From the IMG/VR virus record IMGVR_UViG_3300048672_000512, positions 62,001 to 126,000 of that record: a DNA stretch of 64,000 nucleotides, one strand, 5' to 3'. Below the pieces are notes generated by a model that worked only from the letters and a program-made list of their open reading frames with translations, did not search any database and was not told the origin of the DNA. Shown here one piece after another: positions 30,221 through 38,840 of this stretch; the first letter of the stretch is position 1, and every line of letters begins with the position of its first letter. The translations under genes were made by a program, and so were the position numbers. The stretch is from a virus.

Positions 30221-32212
30221 TCAGAACCAGCCAAACCACTGCGGAGCTAGAATAGCAGGGGTTCGCGGCGGAACCGGGCGCGTTGCAGGCGTGATGCCGT
30301 TGGGAACAAGAACTTCTGGCTTGACAGGCAGATCAGGAACCAGATTCTCGCTAGCAGGCGTCATTGTTACTTCGGACTTCTTGGTAGGTATGACCTGTTT
30401 CCAGTAGTCAACTTTTGTTCCGGGAACTGCGTCTGGGCGCTTGTTTGTGTAGTAACCTTTCCACACTTCTGAACCGACTTCTGGCGAAGCAACATCAATA
30501 TCGAATCGACCTTGAAACGCTGCAATGAGTTCGTTAGGGTTCGGTGTCACTAGGCAAAGGCGATGCCCTGCAGGAACAAGTCCTAGAACGTTGATGATGT
30601 CTCGCATCAGTTCAGAAACAGTAGGGCTATCCATCTTTTCATAAATAACTCCGAACTTCCAAGTTGGCATGTTGTCTTTTACCAGCTTGGAAGTATCCTC
30701 CGTAGTTGTAAACCTCGGAACCGATGTTTCCGAAAGCTTCAGCTTAGGATTCACGTCAGGAGTAGGCGATGCGTTACGCCACCGTTCTGCTGGTGTGTCA
30801 ACATTCAGGTCAAATGCTAGACCTCTGTCTGTGCTGCGTTCTGTCCACTGGTCCTCATACGTTGTGTATGGATTTCCAATTTCCTCTGCATCCTGTTGAA
30901 GCTTCAACAGTTCCTTGCCAAGTTCGATATCAGGCTGCACACGCGGTTGACTCGGAAGAGGTTCGGTGTCACCAACACCAGAAGTTATATCAGCGTTGCT
31001 AGGGTCAAACGTACCTTTGTTGCCGGTAGCCGACTTGATCTGCTCAGGTTTCAATACTACAAAGTGATCTGCGTTTGCGTCACTCCGGAAAGGGTCGTCG
31101 TCCAGGTTACGTATAATGCACCCATCGTTACGGCTGCTCAGTTTTGTTTTGCGTAGGGTTTTGTTGATAGTGTCTTCTATATCAACAAACCTTTCGCCAG
31201 CTGCATCAAGCGTCACTGGACTCTGAATTCTTAGGTAGACTGGAATGACAGACTGTCCTGAACCTCTCTCGCTAGATAAGCGTGATTCTAGGTCTTCGGA
31301 CTGTTCTACATACTTATCATAAGCATCATAGTCGCCACGCTTTTCCGCTTGGTCTGCTAGCTGAAGTAGCCTCTCTACTGGAGCAGTTTCAGCTGCATAC
31401 TTTGCATAACTTGAGGCTACTTTTGGGTCTGACACAAAGAAAAACCCGTAAGCAGCAGATTTCACCCGAGTTGCTGTTCCTAGTTTGCTCAGCGTAAAAG
31501 CAGAAAAGTCTGACGCAGTACCGTGATAAAGAACAAGGGGTCGGCCCTTTGAGTCTACAGCTTTGCTATCGCCAAACCACTTTTTGAAGTTATTCAGATC
31601 GTTCTCTGTCTGAGCTATAGGCTGACCTAAGCTGTTCTGATTTCCAGGATAGCTTGACCCGATCTTTAGTTCAGCAACCTCTGTCTTGCCAATAACCGAG
31701 AACAGTAGCGTATGTCGAGTCACCTTGCCGTCTTTCGACTGACGAATCCAGCTAGGCTTATTTTCGCCTGCTTCGCTCATTCCAAGATAGGTCACAAAAC
31801 CATGACGCTTCAGAATGTTGATCAGAGCTTCGTTCAGAGTTCCAATGTCCAGCTTACGAATGATGCAGGCAAGTCCATACGTGTCTGCAATGCGTTTCAT
31901 TTCCTCAAGATAGTCATTTGTAAACCACAAAGGAATACGCTTGGACTTTCCTCCAACGTGAGGGCTTGCAATGCGATCTGGCGCAAGAGAAAGCAAACCT
32001 TCCTGCGTAAGAACAGCAGGGTAGTACATGCTGCTCTTTGTAGTAGGAGGGAATTCGTCAGATAGGCGATTGATAGCATCGCGCACTTGCCTTTGCAGCG
32101 CAGGCTTCTTAGCGACCTCATTAAGTGGGCGCCGTGAGTACCCAGGAGTTTGCAGCGTCTCCTTCAGTTCGTCACCCGAAGTTGGCGTTTGTAGTGGTGC
32201 GTATTTGTCCAT
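30221..32212 (-). CDS. Large protein with ADP-ribosyltransferase domain (ART-PolyVal type)
   Basis: 663 residues from ATG 32212; a TTG at 32218 overlapping the portal stop is an alternative. Residues ~205-405 match the ART domain seen in phage polyvalent proteins: FKKWFGDSKAVDSKGRPLVLYHGT (split by its loop), AAYGFFFVSDPKVASSYA, and DHFVVLKPEQIKSATGNKG near the end. His of YHGT would contact NAD+. Flanking regions (~60-180 and ~500-600) are unrecognised, and the last 60 residues are Pro-rich. It may travel in the virion and modify host proteins early, as T4 Alt does; that is inference from the domain and its location beside the portal. Confidence 0.8.
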   Translation of the reverse strand: MDKYAPLQTPTSGDELKETLQTPGYSRRPLNEVAKKPALQRQVRDAINRLSDEFPPTTKSSMYYPAVLTQEGLLSLAPDRIASPHVGGKSKRIPLWFTNDYLEEMKRIADTYGLACIIRKLDIGTLNEALINILKRHGFVTYLGMSEAGENKPSWIRQSKDGKVTRHTLLFSVIGKTEVAELKIGSSYPGNQNSLGQPIAQTENDLNNFKKWFGDSKAVDSKGRPLVLYHGTASDFSAFTLSKLGTATRVKSAAYGFFFVSDPKVASSYAKYAAETAPVERLLQLADQAEKRGDYDAYDKYVEQSEDLESRLSSERGSGQSVIPVYLRIQSPVTLDAAGERFVDIEDTINKTLRKTKLSSRNDGCIIRNLDDDPFRSDANADHFVVLKPEQIKSATGNKGTFDPSNADITSGVGDTEPLPSQPRVQPDIELGKELLKLQQDAEEIGNPYTTYEDQWTERSTDRGLAFDLNVDTPAERWRNASPTPDVNPKLKLSETSVPRFTTTEDTSKLVKDNMPTWKFGVIYEKMDSPTVSELMRDIINVLGLVPAGHRLCLVTPNPNELIAAFQGRFDIDVASPEVGSEVWKGYYTNKRPDAVPGTKVDYWKQVIPTKKSEVTMTPASENLVPDLPVKPEVLVPNGITPATRPVPPRTPAILAPQWFGWF

Positions 32213-32214
32213 AT

Positions 32215-35200
32215 TCAATCCATTGAAAAACGTCGAGTCTTGCGAGGGTCTTGAGGCTCAGTGGAGATTCCCATGTCGGCAGAAGCACCCATCTTCTCGC
32301 GCACTTCCTTGATTTTCTTAGCCTTGTACTCAGGATCAGCAAGTGCTCGCATAGCCTTGATGATGTGATCATTTGCTTTGCGAGAATCACGACCCGGGGT
32401 GAACGAGGCATGAACCTTGCCAGTCTTGCTCAGACGAGTATCGCTAGGAATGTTTCCAAAGTCTCGGTCTAGCAAGGGGACGCGCCGATGCATGCTGGTG
32501 GTACGTATCGGAAGATCTGCCATGTCGCGTCGAGCCTGCATGAACCTAGCTGTCTCTTGCGGGTTTGGTTCCTCTTGACCTTCTCCACCTTCGTTTTGAA
32601 TACCTTGCTGCAGAGCTGCTTCGTCAAAGCTGTTTTCGTCAAACTCGCCTTCACTGGAGTTGCCGATAGCTTCAGCCTTCTTGCCAGTGATGTCTTCGAT
32701 AGCTTCTCGAATCCGACGGTCTTCCTTCAGTTCCCGCAGAATGGTTGCAATGTCCTGACCTGCAGCACCCGCCCACATCTTCAGCGGAATGACAAAACCC
32801 TTTTCAGACATCTTTTCAAGCATGTCCCAGGTAGATTCTTCATCCTTGCCTGTAAGCGACTTGTGCCATTGAACCGACGGTATGCGCAGGTTTCGAGAGT
32901 TCTGCAGGTTGTGGAAGATGTCAGACGGAGAAGAAATCTTGCGCGCCTTCTTGACATCCTTGTACTGATTGTTAAGAACAGCAATCAGCGGAAAGAACTT
33001 TGAAGTGAACACCTTGTAGGTGATAAGCTGGCGATACGCCTCCATGTTCTCCATGAACACGGTAATGGCAGCCTCGGCAGTATTATGAACCACGAGTCCG
33101 TTTGCTACAAAAGCAGGTTCGGTTCCGGGCTTCATTGAAATATCGTACACGTGCTCCTTTCCGGCAGCGATAACGGAAACAACTTCCGAGTACCTATATT
33201 GATACTTCAACAGAGAAGTCAACTCTCGGTATTTTACCAAGCTCAATTTCTTCAGAAACTCAAGGAAGTTATCGTATTTGCCTTCAGCGTAGAACTTATA
33301 GTTAAACCTGCGCAGCTCCTTGGTATTAAATCCCCAGCTCTTATCATTGCAAGAATGACATACAACTTCGCCAGTGTCAGAAAGAAAGTAGGCACCGTGC
33401 CGGTCAAACTTCAGACGTCGCTCTTCTATAAATGAAGTCCAGTAGGTACAAGGAAGGCCGTCGTTCTTTGAATACTTACCACCAGCCGCATGACTGCTCT
33501 TTATAGACAAGTAGACATGCGCTGTTGACCAGAAGTCTTCTGAGTCTTCTCTGCTAAGGGACAGAACAGTGCCTGCATTCTGTGTTGTTGGCTGATAACC
33601 GTGAGAGTTCAACATAGCTTGAAGCTGTTGAATAAGAGTACAAGACACGCTTATCCAGCTAGTTCCCCTAGCTAAGGAACCGTCACACTCTGCGTACCCG
33701 GCTAGAAACGCTTTTTGACTCTCTTCGTCTGCTTGCAGAACAGACCACGGCACCTGCTTAAAGTAAGAAGGTGTTTTTCCGTTTACGCGCCCCGGCTTTA
33801 CGTACACACCAATGTCACGCAGCCAGTCAATAAGTGCCCTGTTTCGCACTCCAGTGCTAAGAATGCTACGATTTGTGCGAATACGCCTAGCAGGCTCTGC
33901 ATTTATTTGACTTGCCGACTTCTCAGTTATTTCTCGGAAGTCCACATCGAATATATCTTTTGCCAAGAAGACAAAACGATTTACTAGCTCCGGATCCGAG
34001 TTTGAAAAGAACAGTTGCTGTGCAAGACCTGGTTCATCAGAATACGAGTCTGTAAAAGCTACGTTACCTTCACTGATGAATAGGGCTAACCAGTAAGCAA
34101 GTTCTGGTGTCATATGTGTAGGAACTGTCATATGACCTGGCTTAAAGTCCACCCGTGACCCAGGAGACATACCTACTCGATTTCCTAGTTTATTAGTCTT
34201 TGTTGCGTCATAGGCGCGCGGCTTTCTAGGTACTGGCAGCGGAACATTAAGCTTAAGTGGAGTTTTGCGCGTTACCTTGTTTCGACTGATACACAACAAG
34301 TCTCCAACCTTTATTTCATCAGCGCGCTTCCATGTTGTTTTTCCACCGTCAAGAACTAACAGTGGGTGATTTCCAGTTGCCTGAACACAGTTTCCGGTAG
34401 CCGCAGTTACGCGAAGCGTTTCTTGATAGCCATTGTAAACCCAGGCTACAGCCTTAGCTTTGCCGAATCTAGAGTCCATGTCTGCGTTTATGCTAAACGC
34501 ACGCTTGAATTCCTTTCCACTACCTAGTGAGTCTATGCGCACTAGACCCTTTGTAGTAGGTATTAGCGTATTACCAGCAAGACAAGCATAGCTAGCGTCT
34601 CCGGATAAAAATGCTTCAGAGATACCTAGACCTCGAAGTTTCATCGGAACAAGTTGTTCAGCAACATCTGTCCATTTCCAGAAGTCACCTCCGGGCCTTA
34701 TCTCGTTGACCTGAACACCGTCACGAGTAATGATCCAGGCTCCAAGCGTATCCAGTTCCGTGCGCTGAAATTCAGCAAGCATTGTAGCAAGCTCACCGTC
34801 AGACGGAATCCAGTTTTCGTTACCCGCCATGATGTGCGAAGTGGATCGTTGACGCTTGTGAGCTTCAACAAGCGTGCCGCGAAACATCACTTTTTCAAAC
34901 AGATAGAACGGCAAGAGGCGCTTGAGATAAGAAACATGAGTCCTATCTCTAAGCGCCTTTCGTGGAATGTAGATTGTAGTAAGCGGATCCAGCACCGCAG
35001 TGCCAGCAGCGTACGTGTCTATCAGCGCCCGTGGATAGCTTTCCATCAGACGATCAAGATACGGACTTCCAGCGTTCATGAACTGCGACAGCTGCGAAGC
35101 CGAGTTCATCTTTACAACAGGGTCAAGAGAATGAAACGGTTGAGGTGAAATGCTTGCGTTTGCAACGTCATGCAGCATGACATCCTGAAATACCTTTGCT

Positions 35201-35652
35201 TCAGCATTGTAGATCATCGTGCCAATAAAGGCGCCGTCCACAAGGTAGGCATTTGATATTTCCTGCATCAAGGACCGAATGTTGATGCGTGAGAGGTTTT
35301 CACCGAACAGATCCAGTTCCTTGTTCTCAAGGCCGGCTAGCGTGAAGTCTGAAAAAGGAAAGCTGGAAGACATGTCAACAGCGGAACCAGCAATAGGATC
35401 CATGTAGTACATGTCACGGTAGTACTGAAGCAGAAACTGCTCGTTGTACTCCGGAATGATACCAGTGAGAAGCGTGTTGTATGATGGCGCACCAAACACT
35501 GCAGTGCTCATAGGAGTACCACCAGACGGGGTGATCCAGTTAGCAGTAACGTCCTTCTTTGATGCTGCTTTCACCTGAACACCTGAAGACTTTACAGCAG
35601 TGTTTCTGAACTGAGTCAGGTCTGCGGTGGAAGAGAGTCGCGTTTTCAACAT
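32215..35652 (-). CDS. Portal protein interrupted by an intein
   Basis: 1145 residues as encoded; removal of the intein (residues 357-857) leaves 644. The exteins carry a portal-like N-terminal region (IIPEYNEQFLLQYYRDMYYMDPIAGSAVD), then YIPRKALR and FEKVMFRGTLVEAHKRQRS, and after the intein TAEAAITVFMENMEAYRQLITYKVF with a helical, acidic C-terminus. Portals form the dodecameric DNA gate and dock the terminase. The splice point lies after SGDASYA and before TAEAA, inside the conserved wing/stem region. Identification as portal rests on pattern, size and neighbours (protease, terminase). Confidence 0.82.
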   Translation of the reverse strand: MLKTRLSSTADLTQFRNTAVKSSGVQVKAASKKDVTANWITPSGGTPMSTAVFGAPSYNTLLTGIIPEYNEQFLLQYYRDMYYMDPIAGSAVDMSSSFPFSDFTLAGLENKELDLFGENLSRINIRSLMQEISNAYLVDGAFIGTMIYNAEAKVFQDVMLHDVANASISPQPFHSLDPVVKMNSASQLSQFMNAGSPYLDRLMESYPRALIDTYAAGTAVLDPLTTIYIPRKALRDRTHVSYLKRLLPFYLFEKVMFRGTLVEAHKRQRSTSHIMAGNENWIPSDGELATMLAEFQRTELDTLGAWIITRDGVQVNEIRPGGDFWKWTDVAEQLVPMKLRGLGISEAFLSGDASYACLAGNTLIPTTKGLVRIDSLGSGKEFKRAFSINADMDSRFGKAKAVAWVYNGYQETLRVTAATGNCVQATGNHPLLVLDGGKTTWKRADEIKVGDLLCISRNKVTRKTPLKLNVPLPVPRKPRAYDATKTNKLGNRVGMSPGSRVDFKPGHMTVPTHMTPELAYWLALFISEGNVAFTDSYSDEPGLAQQLFFSNSDPELVNRFVFLAKDIFDVDFREITEKSASQINAEPARRIRTNRSILSTGVRNRALIDWLRDIGVYVKPGRVNGKTPSYFKQVPWSVLQADEESQKAFLAGYAECDGSLARGTSWISVSCTLIQQLQAMLNSHGYQPTTQNAGTVLSLSREDSEDFWSTAHVYLSIKSSHAAGGKYSKNDGLPCTYWTSFIEERRLKFDRHGAYFLSDTGEVVCHSCNDKSWGFNTKELRRFNYKFYAEGKYDNFLEFLKKLSLVKYRELTSLLKYQYRYSEVVSVIAAGKEHVYDISMKPGTEPAFVANGLVVHNTAEAAITVFMENMEAYRQLITYKVFTSKFFPLIAVLNNQYKDVKKARKISSPSDIFHNLQNSRNLRIPSVQWHKSLTGKDEESTWDMLEKMSEKGFVIPLKMWAGAAGQDIATILRELKEDRRIREAIEDITGKKAEAIGNSSEGEFDENSFDEAALQQGIQNEGGEGQEEPNPQETARFMQARRDMADLPIRTTSMHRRVPLLDRDFGNIPSDTRLSKTGKVHASFTPGRDSRKANDHIIKAMRALADPEYKAKKIKEVREKMGASADMGISTEPQDPRKTRRFSMD
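33082..34584 (-). mobile_element. Intein with LAGLIDADG homing endonuclease in the portal gene
   Basis: 501 residues. Starts with Cys357 (CLAGNTLI), has block B NCVQATGNHPLLV with the conserved T-x-x-H, ends VVHN (Asn857), and is followed by Thr858 as the +1 nucleophile. Two LAGLIDADG motifs are visible: LALFISEGN and LAGYAECDG, both with an acidic residue, so the endonuclease may be active. A CHSC pair (~765-768) inside the intein suggests a small zinc-binding insertion. Confidence 0.94.
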
Positions 35653-36041
35653 TTTGTATTTTCTACTGGTTGGGAGGTGATTGCTACGCTATGAATGCTG
35701 CCTTGCATGAACCTGATCAGAACGTCAGTGCGTATCATTGATGCTGGCTGGTTCACATCTATGCGTACGTAGTGAAGAGCTTCAACTGTTGCTTTCTTCA
35801 AAAACAGACGCTGCTTGGTGCACTCCTCGTGTATGGCCTTCACAAGATTTTCCACGTCTACGCTATCACTATCTACCGCGTTCATAGTAGTAGTCGCCAT
35901 GCATGTGGTGTACGACTTTGGGTTGAAAGCGGCAAACCGATAGTGAACTCCGTTTGCATGTAGAACCCTGCGCAGAGGATACTGAACTGCGTCTCTGTAC
36001 CTTGCTGCACATGACAACAAAGCTGGTGTCTCGATTACCAC
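35646..36041 (-). CDS. Hypothetical protein upstream of the portal
   Basis: 131 residues if begun at GTG 36041, which has AAAGG seven bases upstream; an ATG at 36089 would overlap the previous gene by 35 bases. Stop overlaps the portal start. Mixed helix and strand, no recognised motif. Confidence 0.55.
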   Translation of the reverse strand: MVIETPALLSCAARYRDAVQYPLRRVLHANGVHYRFAAFNPKSYTTCMATTTMNAVDSDSVDVENLVKAIHEECTKQRLFLKKATVEALHYVRIDVNQPASMIRTDVLIRFMQGSIHSVAITSQPVENTKC

Positions 36042-36054
36042 TTTCAAGCCTTTC

Positions 36055-37170
36055 TTACTTTGAGTACTGCGGATACCACTTCTTAGCAAGGTAATCCAAG
36101 AGCTGCTCTATAGTCCACTTGTGCTTGCGAAGAATAGTCATCAGGTTGTCTAGATTCTCGCGCTCTTTTGTTGGCATACCGTAAGGGTCGCTCTTTGCAT
36201 TATGCATGTCGTTCTTGACACCAGTCAGAACGTCTTTCCTGTAATAGTCGTTACGCGCCCAGTCGTACAACCTATCGTACAGGTATTCAATAGAGCGGAA
36301 GTTTCCAGAAGAAGAATGCTTCTTCACAATAGCGCTACGCAGGTTCCCGGCTTCTACAGAGTCTCCAGTAGCAGACTCAGGAAGGCGCATAGCATAAAGC
36401 GCTAGCAATCCGACAAGGCTTCCTGTCTTATGCGTTCGCATGAAGTCGTAGGCCCTTGGCGGAGTCTTTTCTTCTGGCACCTTGACTATAAGGTTCGTGT
36501 AGTAAGAGAGCGGGTAGTTTCTACCTTCTGACGCCTTTGAATTTCTCAGAGCAGCCGCGCTATCAAACACAAGAAACGGTATGCCTGCTTTGACGCACAG
36601 CTTCTTCATCTGAAGTTGCTGCTTCAGCGTTTTCAACGTTTCTCGGTAGATGTACTTAAGATGCGTAGGAATGTCATCTTCACTGCCATGAAACGCAGGA
36701 TTGTTAATGATCTTCTTGTACTTCTCAAGACCTTCGCTTGAAATACCCTGAGCATAAATTGCGGTTATGTAGCTGGAAGCCTTCTTGATCACCGGACTAT
36801 CAGAAAGAATGCGGTCTTCTGCTTCAAAGTTTTGAAACTCTTCACCTTTATTCTGCCAGTAATCAACAGGTTTTGCTGCGTAGCGCTCATTCAGTTTGCG
36901 ACCGTTGAGCTTCAATACTGCGTAGTAGCCGTAGTCTGTTTTGTAGACATACGAACTCGTCATCGTACGCGCTGTACTCAGATAGTATTTCCCTTTGGAA
37001 ATGGTTTCTTCGTACTCAGAGCCGTCAGCTGGCTTTAGATGAAACTGATCCGTTGCAAGGATCTGCGCTGCTGCTCGCAAGCTTGTTAGGTGAAACAGAA
37101 CGTCTGTAGCTGCCGCCTTCAGGTTGAGGCTACCAGTTGACGTCCTTGCTTCAAGTATCTGTATAGCCAT
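36055..37170 (-). CDS. Possible ART-fold protein of the head-gene cluster
   Basis: 371 residues. The first ~130 residues show DVLFHLTSLRAAAQIL, then KGKYYLSTARTM, and FEAEDRILSD. An H...Y/S-T...E-x-E order (His27, Tyr63 and STA, Glu116/Glu118) is what H-Y-E class ADP-ribosyltransferases and related RNA 2'-phosphotransferases use. The remaining ~240 residues are helical and unrecognised. This is a structural guess from motif order, not a secure family match; a different virion protein is possible. Confidence 0.6.
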   Translation of the reverse strand: MAIQILEARTSTGSLNLKAAATDVLFHLTSLRAAAQILATDQFHLKPADGSEYEETISKGKYYLSTARTMTSSYVYKTDYGYYAVLKLNGRKLNERYAAKPVDYWQNKGEEFQNFEAEDRILSDSPVIKKASSYITAIYAQGISSEGLEKYKKIINNPAFHGSEDDIPTHLKYIYRETLKTLKQQLQMKKLCVKAGIPFLVFDSAAALRNSKASEGRNYPLSYYTNLIVKVPEEKTPPRAYDFMRTHKTGSLVGLLALYAMRLPESATGDSVEAGNLRSAIVKKHSSSGNFRSIEYLYDRLYDWARNDYYRKDVLTGVKNDMHNAKSDPYGMPTKERENLDNLMTILRKHKWTIEQLLDYLAKKWYPQYSK

Positions 37171-37173
37171 CTA

Positions 37174-37848
37174 TTATCCTATGGAAGTAACAAAGTAAGG
37201 GTCTACAATGACTGGAGTCGAGCCGCGTTCTGCAACCGTAATATGGTTCAGAGAAAGAATAGTACGCTGAGGTGCTATGCGTACGATCTGGCAGACAGTT
37301 CGTATGAACGCACTGTACTTCATTGCGTCCTCATGCGAAACCTCTTCGCAGTTGGACAGACGAGCAAGCTCTTGCAGAAAGCGTTGCACATTAGTAGCTG
37401 CTTTCTTGAGTTCCTGCATTGCATGAAGTTGACCAACGCGGTCCCCAGGAAGTGCCGATGTCAGATCAAAGCCGTGAAGTTCCAGAAACTTAGCCAGTGG
37501 ATCCATAGCAGGAATCTTCTTCAGACGTTCAGCATAGACTTGCGTCATGTAAATCCCGTCTGTTGTGCCTGAAGTGACGTCCAGAATCTTCAGAACGTTC
37601 GGCCCCATGTGCTGTTGGCAGAACTTCATCCAGGCTAGATGCACCTTATGCGCAGGAGACATTTCGCTTCGCCCTTCAGCAAACAGCACATACGTGTATT
37701 TGTGGTCTGGCGAGATGAAAGTGGAAGTGTTGATGCCGTGATACAGAAGAAGGAAACCCTTCTGTTTCAGACGCATTAGAATACGCTTCTGTGTAGCCTC
37801 AGGCACCAGAGGGTGCTGAACTGGAAGTGCTGTTACTGATTGAGTCAT
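37174..37848 (-). CDS. Kinase-fold-like protein, paralogue with degraded catalytic loop
   Basis: 224 residues, paralogous to the next gene: both begin with VTALPV/I-x-x-PL, both end with ERGSTPVIVDPY or LRGSTPVIVDPW. In kinase-like phosphotransferases that end corresponds to the catalytic loop and metal-binding Asp. Here the loop reads SLNHITVAERG, without the Asp-x-His of its sister, so activity is doubtful. It may be a scaffold or pseudoenzyme. Confidence 0.58.
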   Translation of the reverse strand: MTQSVTALPVQHPLVPEATQKRILMRLKQKGFLLLYHGINTSTFISPDHKYTYVLFAEGRSEMSPAHKVHLAWMKFCQQHMGPNVLKILDVTSGTTDGIYMTQVYAERLKKIPAMDPLAKFLELHGFDLTSALPGDRVGQLHAMQELKKAATNVQRFLQELARLSNCEEVSHEDAMKYSAFIRTVCQIVRIAPQRTILSLNHITVAERGSTPVIVDPYFVTSIG

Positions 37849-37852
37849 ATTA

Positions 37853-38536
37853 TCACCGATGTTTTACAGCCGTGTACCACGGATCAACGATAACTGGAGT
37901 TGATCCACGCAGCATCACGTTCAGGGAATGAAGATCTATAACACTGGAATGCGGGCACTTTTTGATAACTTCAAGTACCACTTCAAAGAATGGCAGAAGA
38001 GACTGCGGTATCTCGTAGTCAGCGTCTACTTCACCGTCAGTAGCTTCGTTCATAGCAGAAGCAATACCTTCAGCAGTCTTGACATTACGCAGCTTGTCCA
38101 TCGCAGCATACTGCCATTCACGATCACCGTAGCGAACCTCGGGTAGATTCAGAGCTAGTTCACTAAGTGCTTTTGATACAGGATGCATTCTACCTAGAGG
38201 TTGCAGAAGTTCTGCATGCACTTGAATCATGGAAGCATCTTGAAAGCTTCCGTCCTGCATGTCATAAGCGTACATGACGTAGTCGCTACGGCTACGAGAC
38301 ATGCACTCATGAAGCCACTGCAAATGAACCTTGCGCTTCTCAGCATGCGCTGGAACACTATCAAGAAAGAGAATAAGTGCGCTGCTACCGTCAGGTGTCT
38401 TGTAGACAGACTTGTCGTTGCCATCACCTAGCAACGAGTAGCCTTGCTCTTGAAGATACTTGCGAATAGCAGACGTTACACTCTTTGGAAGAAGCGGCGT
38501 GTTGATCGGAAGAGCGGTAACTTGTGTTTGTTTCAT
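37853..38536 (-). CDS. Kinase-fold-like protein (APH/protein-kinase-like), paralogue with intact loop
   Basis: 227 residues. GDGNDKSVYKTPDG resembles a Gly-rich nucleotide loop, and VIDLHSLNVMLRGSTPVIVDPW resembles the D-x-H-x-x-N catalytic loop plus metal-binding Asp of aminoglycoside-phosphotransferase and protein-kinase folds. A clear beta-3 Lys is not visible. The pair with 37174-37848 lies next to ART-like and portal genes. Substrate unknown; kinase activity is a hypothesis. Confidence 0.6.
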   Translation of the reverse strand: MKQTQVTALPINTPLLPKSVTSAIRKYLQEQGYSLLGDGNDKSVYKTPDGSSALILFLDSVPAHAEKRKVHLQWLHECMSRSRSDYVMYAYDMQDGSFQDASMIQVHAELLQPLGRMHPVSKALSELALNLPEVRYGDREWQYAAMDKLRNVKTAEGIASAMNEATDGEVDADYEIPQSLLPFFEVVLEVIKKCPHSSVIDLHSLNVMLRGSTPVIVDPWYTAVKHR

Positions 38537-38757
38537 GCTTCGTCCTCAGGTTTAGGTAGAACCGTGCGGTCATCCCAACACACAAAGACGTTCTGATTGG
38601 CGCAGATCGTTGTCTGCATAGGCTTCTTGCAATATGGGCAAACGCCAGGCGTGTCGTTAGTCATGCCTGCAGTTACCTTCTTTTCGCTTGCAGACGCCGT
38701 AAGCTTTGCGCCCAGATAGGCACCAAAAGCCTTGTCAATATAGGTTTTTTCTAGCAT
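38533..38757 (-). CDS. Small zinc-ribbon protein
   Basis: 74 residues from ATG 38757; a longer reading from 38811 would enter the terminator hairpin and is rejected. VCPYCKKP followed by ICANQNVFVC gives two Cys pairs for one zinc. The stop overlaps the kinase-like gene (ATGA). Function unknown. Confidence 0.62.
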   Translation of the reverse strand: MLEKTYIDKAFGAYLGAKLTASASEKKVTAGMTNDTPGVCPYCKKPMQTTICANQNVFVCWDDRTVLPKPEDEA

Positions 38758-38790
38758 GTTTCTTCTCTGTGAGAGTTTCCGTTTACGAAA

Positions 38791-38829
38791 CAAAAATGGG
38801 CGGCCGCACAATTAAGTACGCCGCCCATT
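38791..38829 (-). terminator. Intrinsic terminator on the - strand
   Basis: AATGGGCGGC (on the + strand, 38795-38804) and GCCGCCCATT (38820-38829) form a 10-bp GC-rich stem; reading on the - strand the stem is followed by TTTTTG and TTT. It follows the MazG-like gene and separates the terminase side from the portal side of the morphogenesis cluster. Confidence 0.85.
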
Positions 38830-38840
38830 CATGGAAGTTG

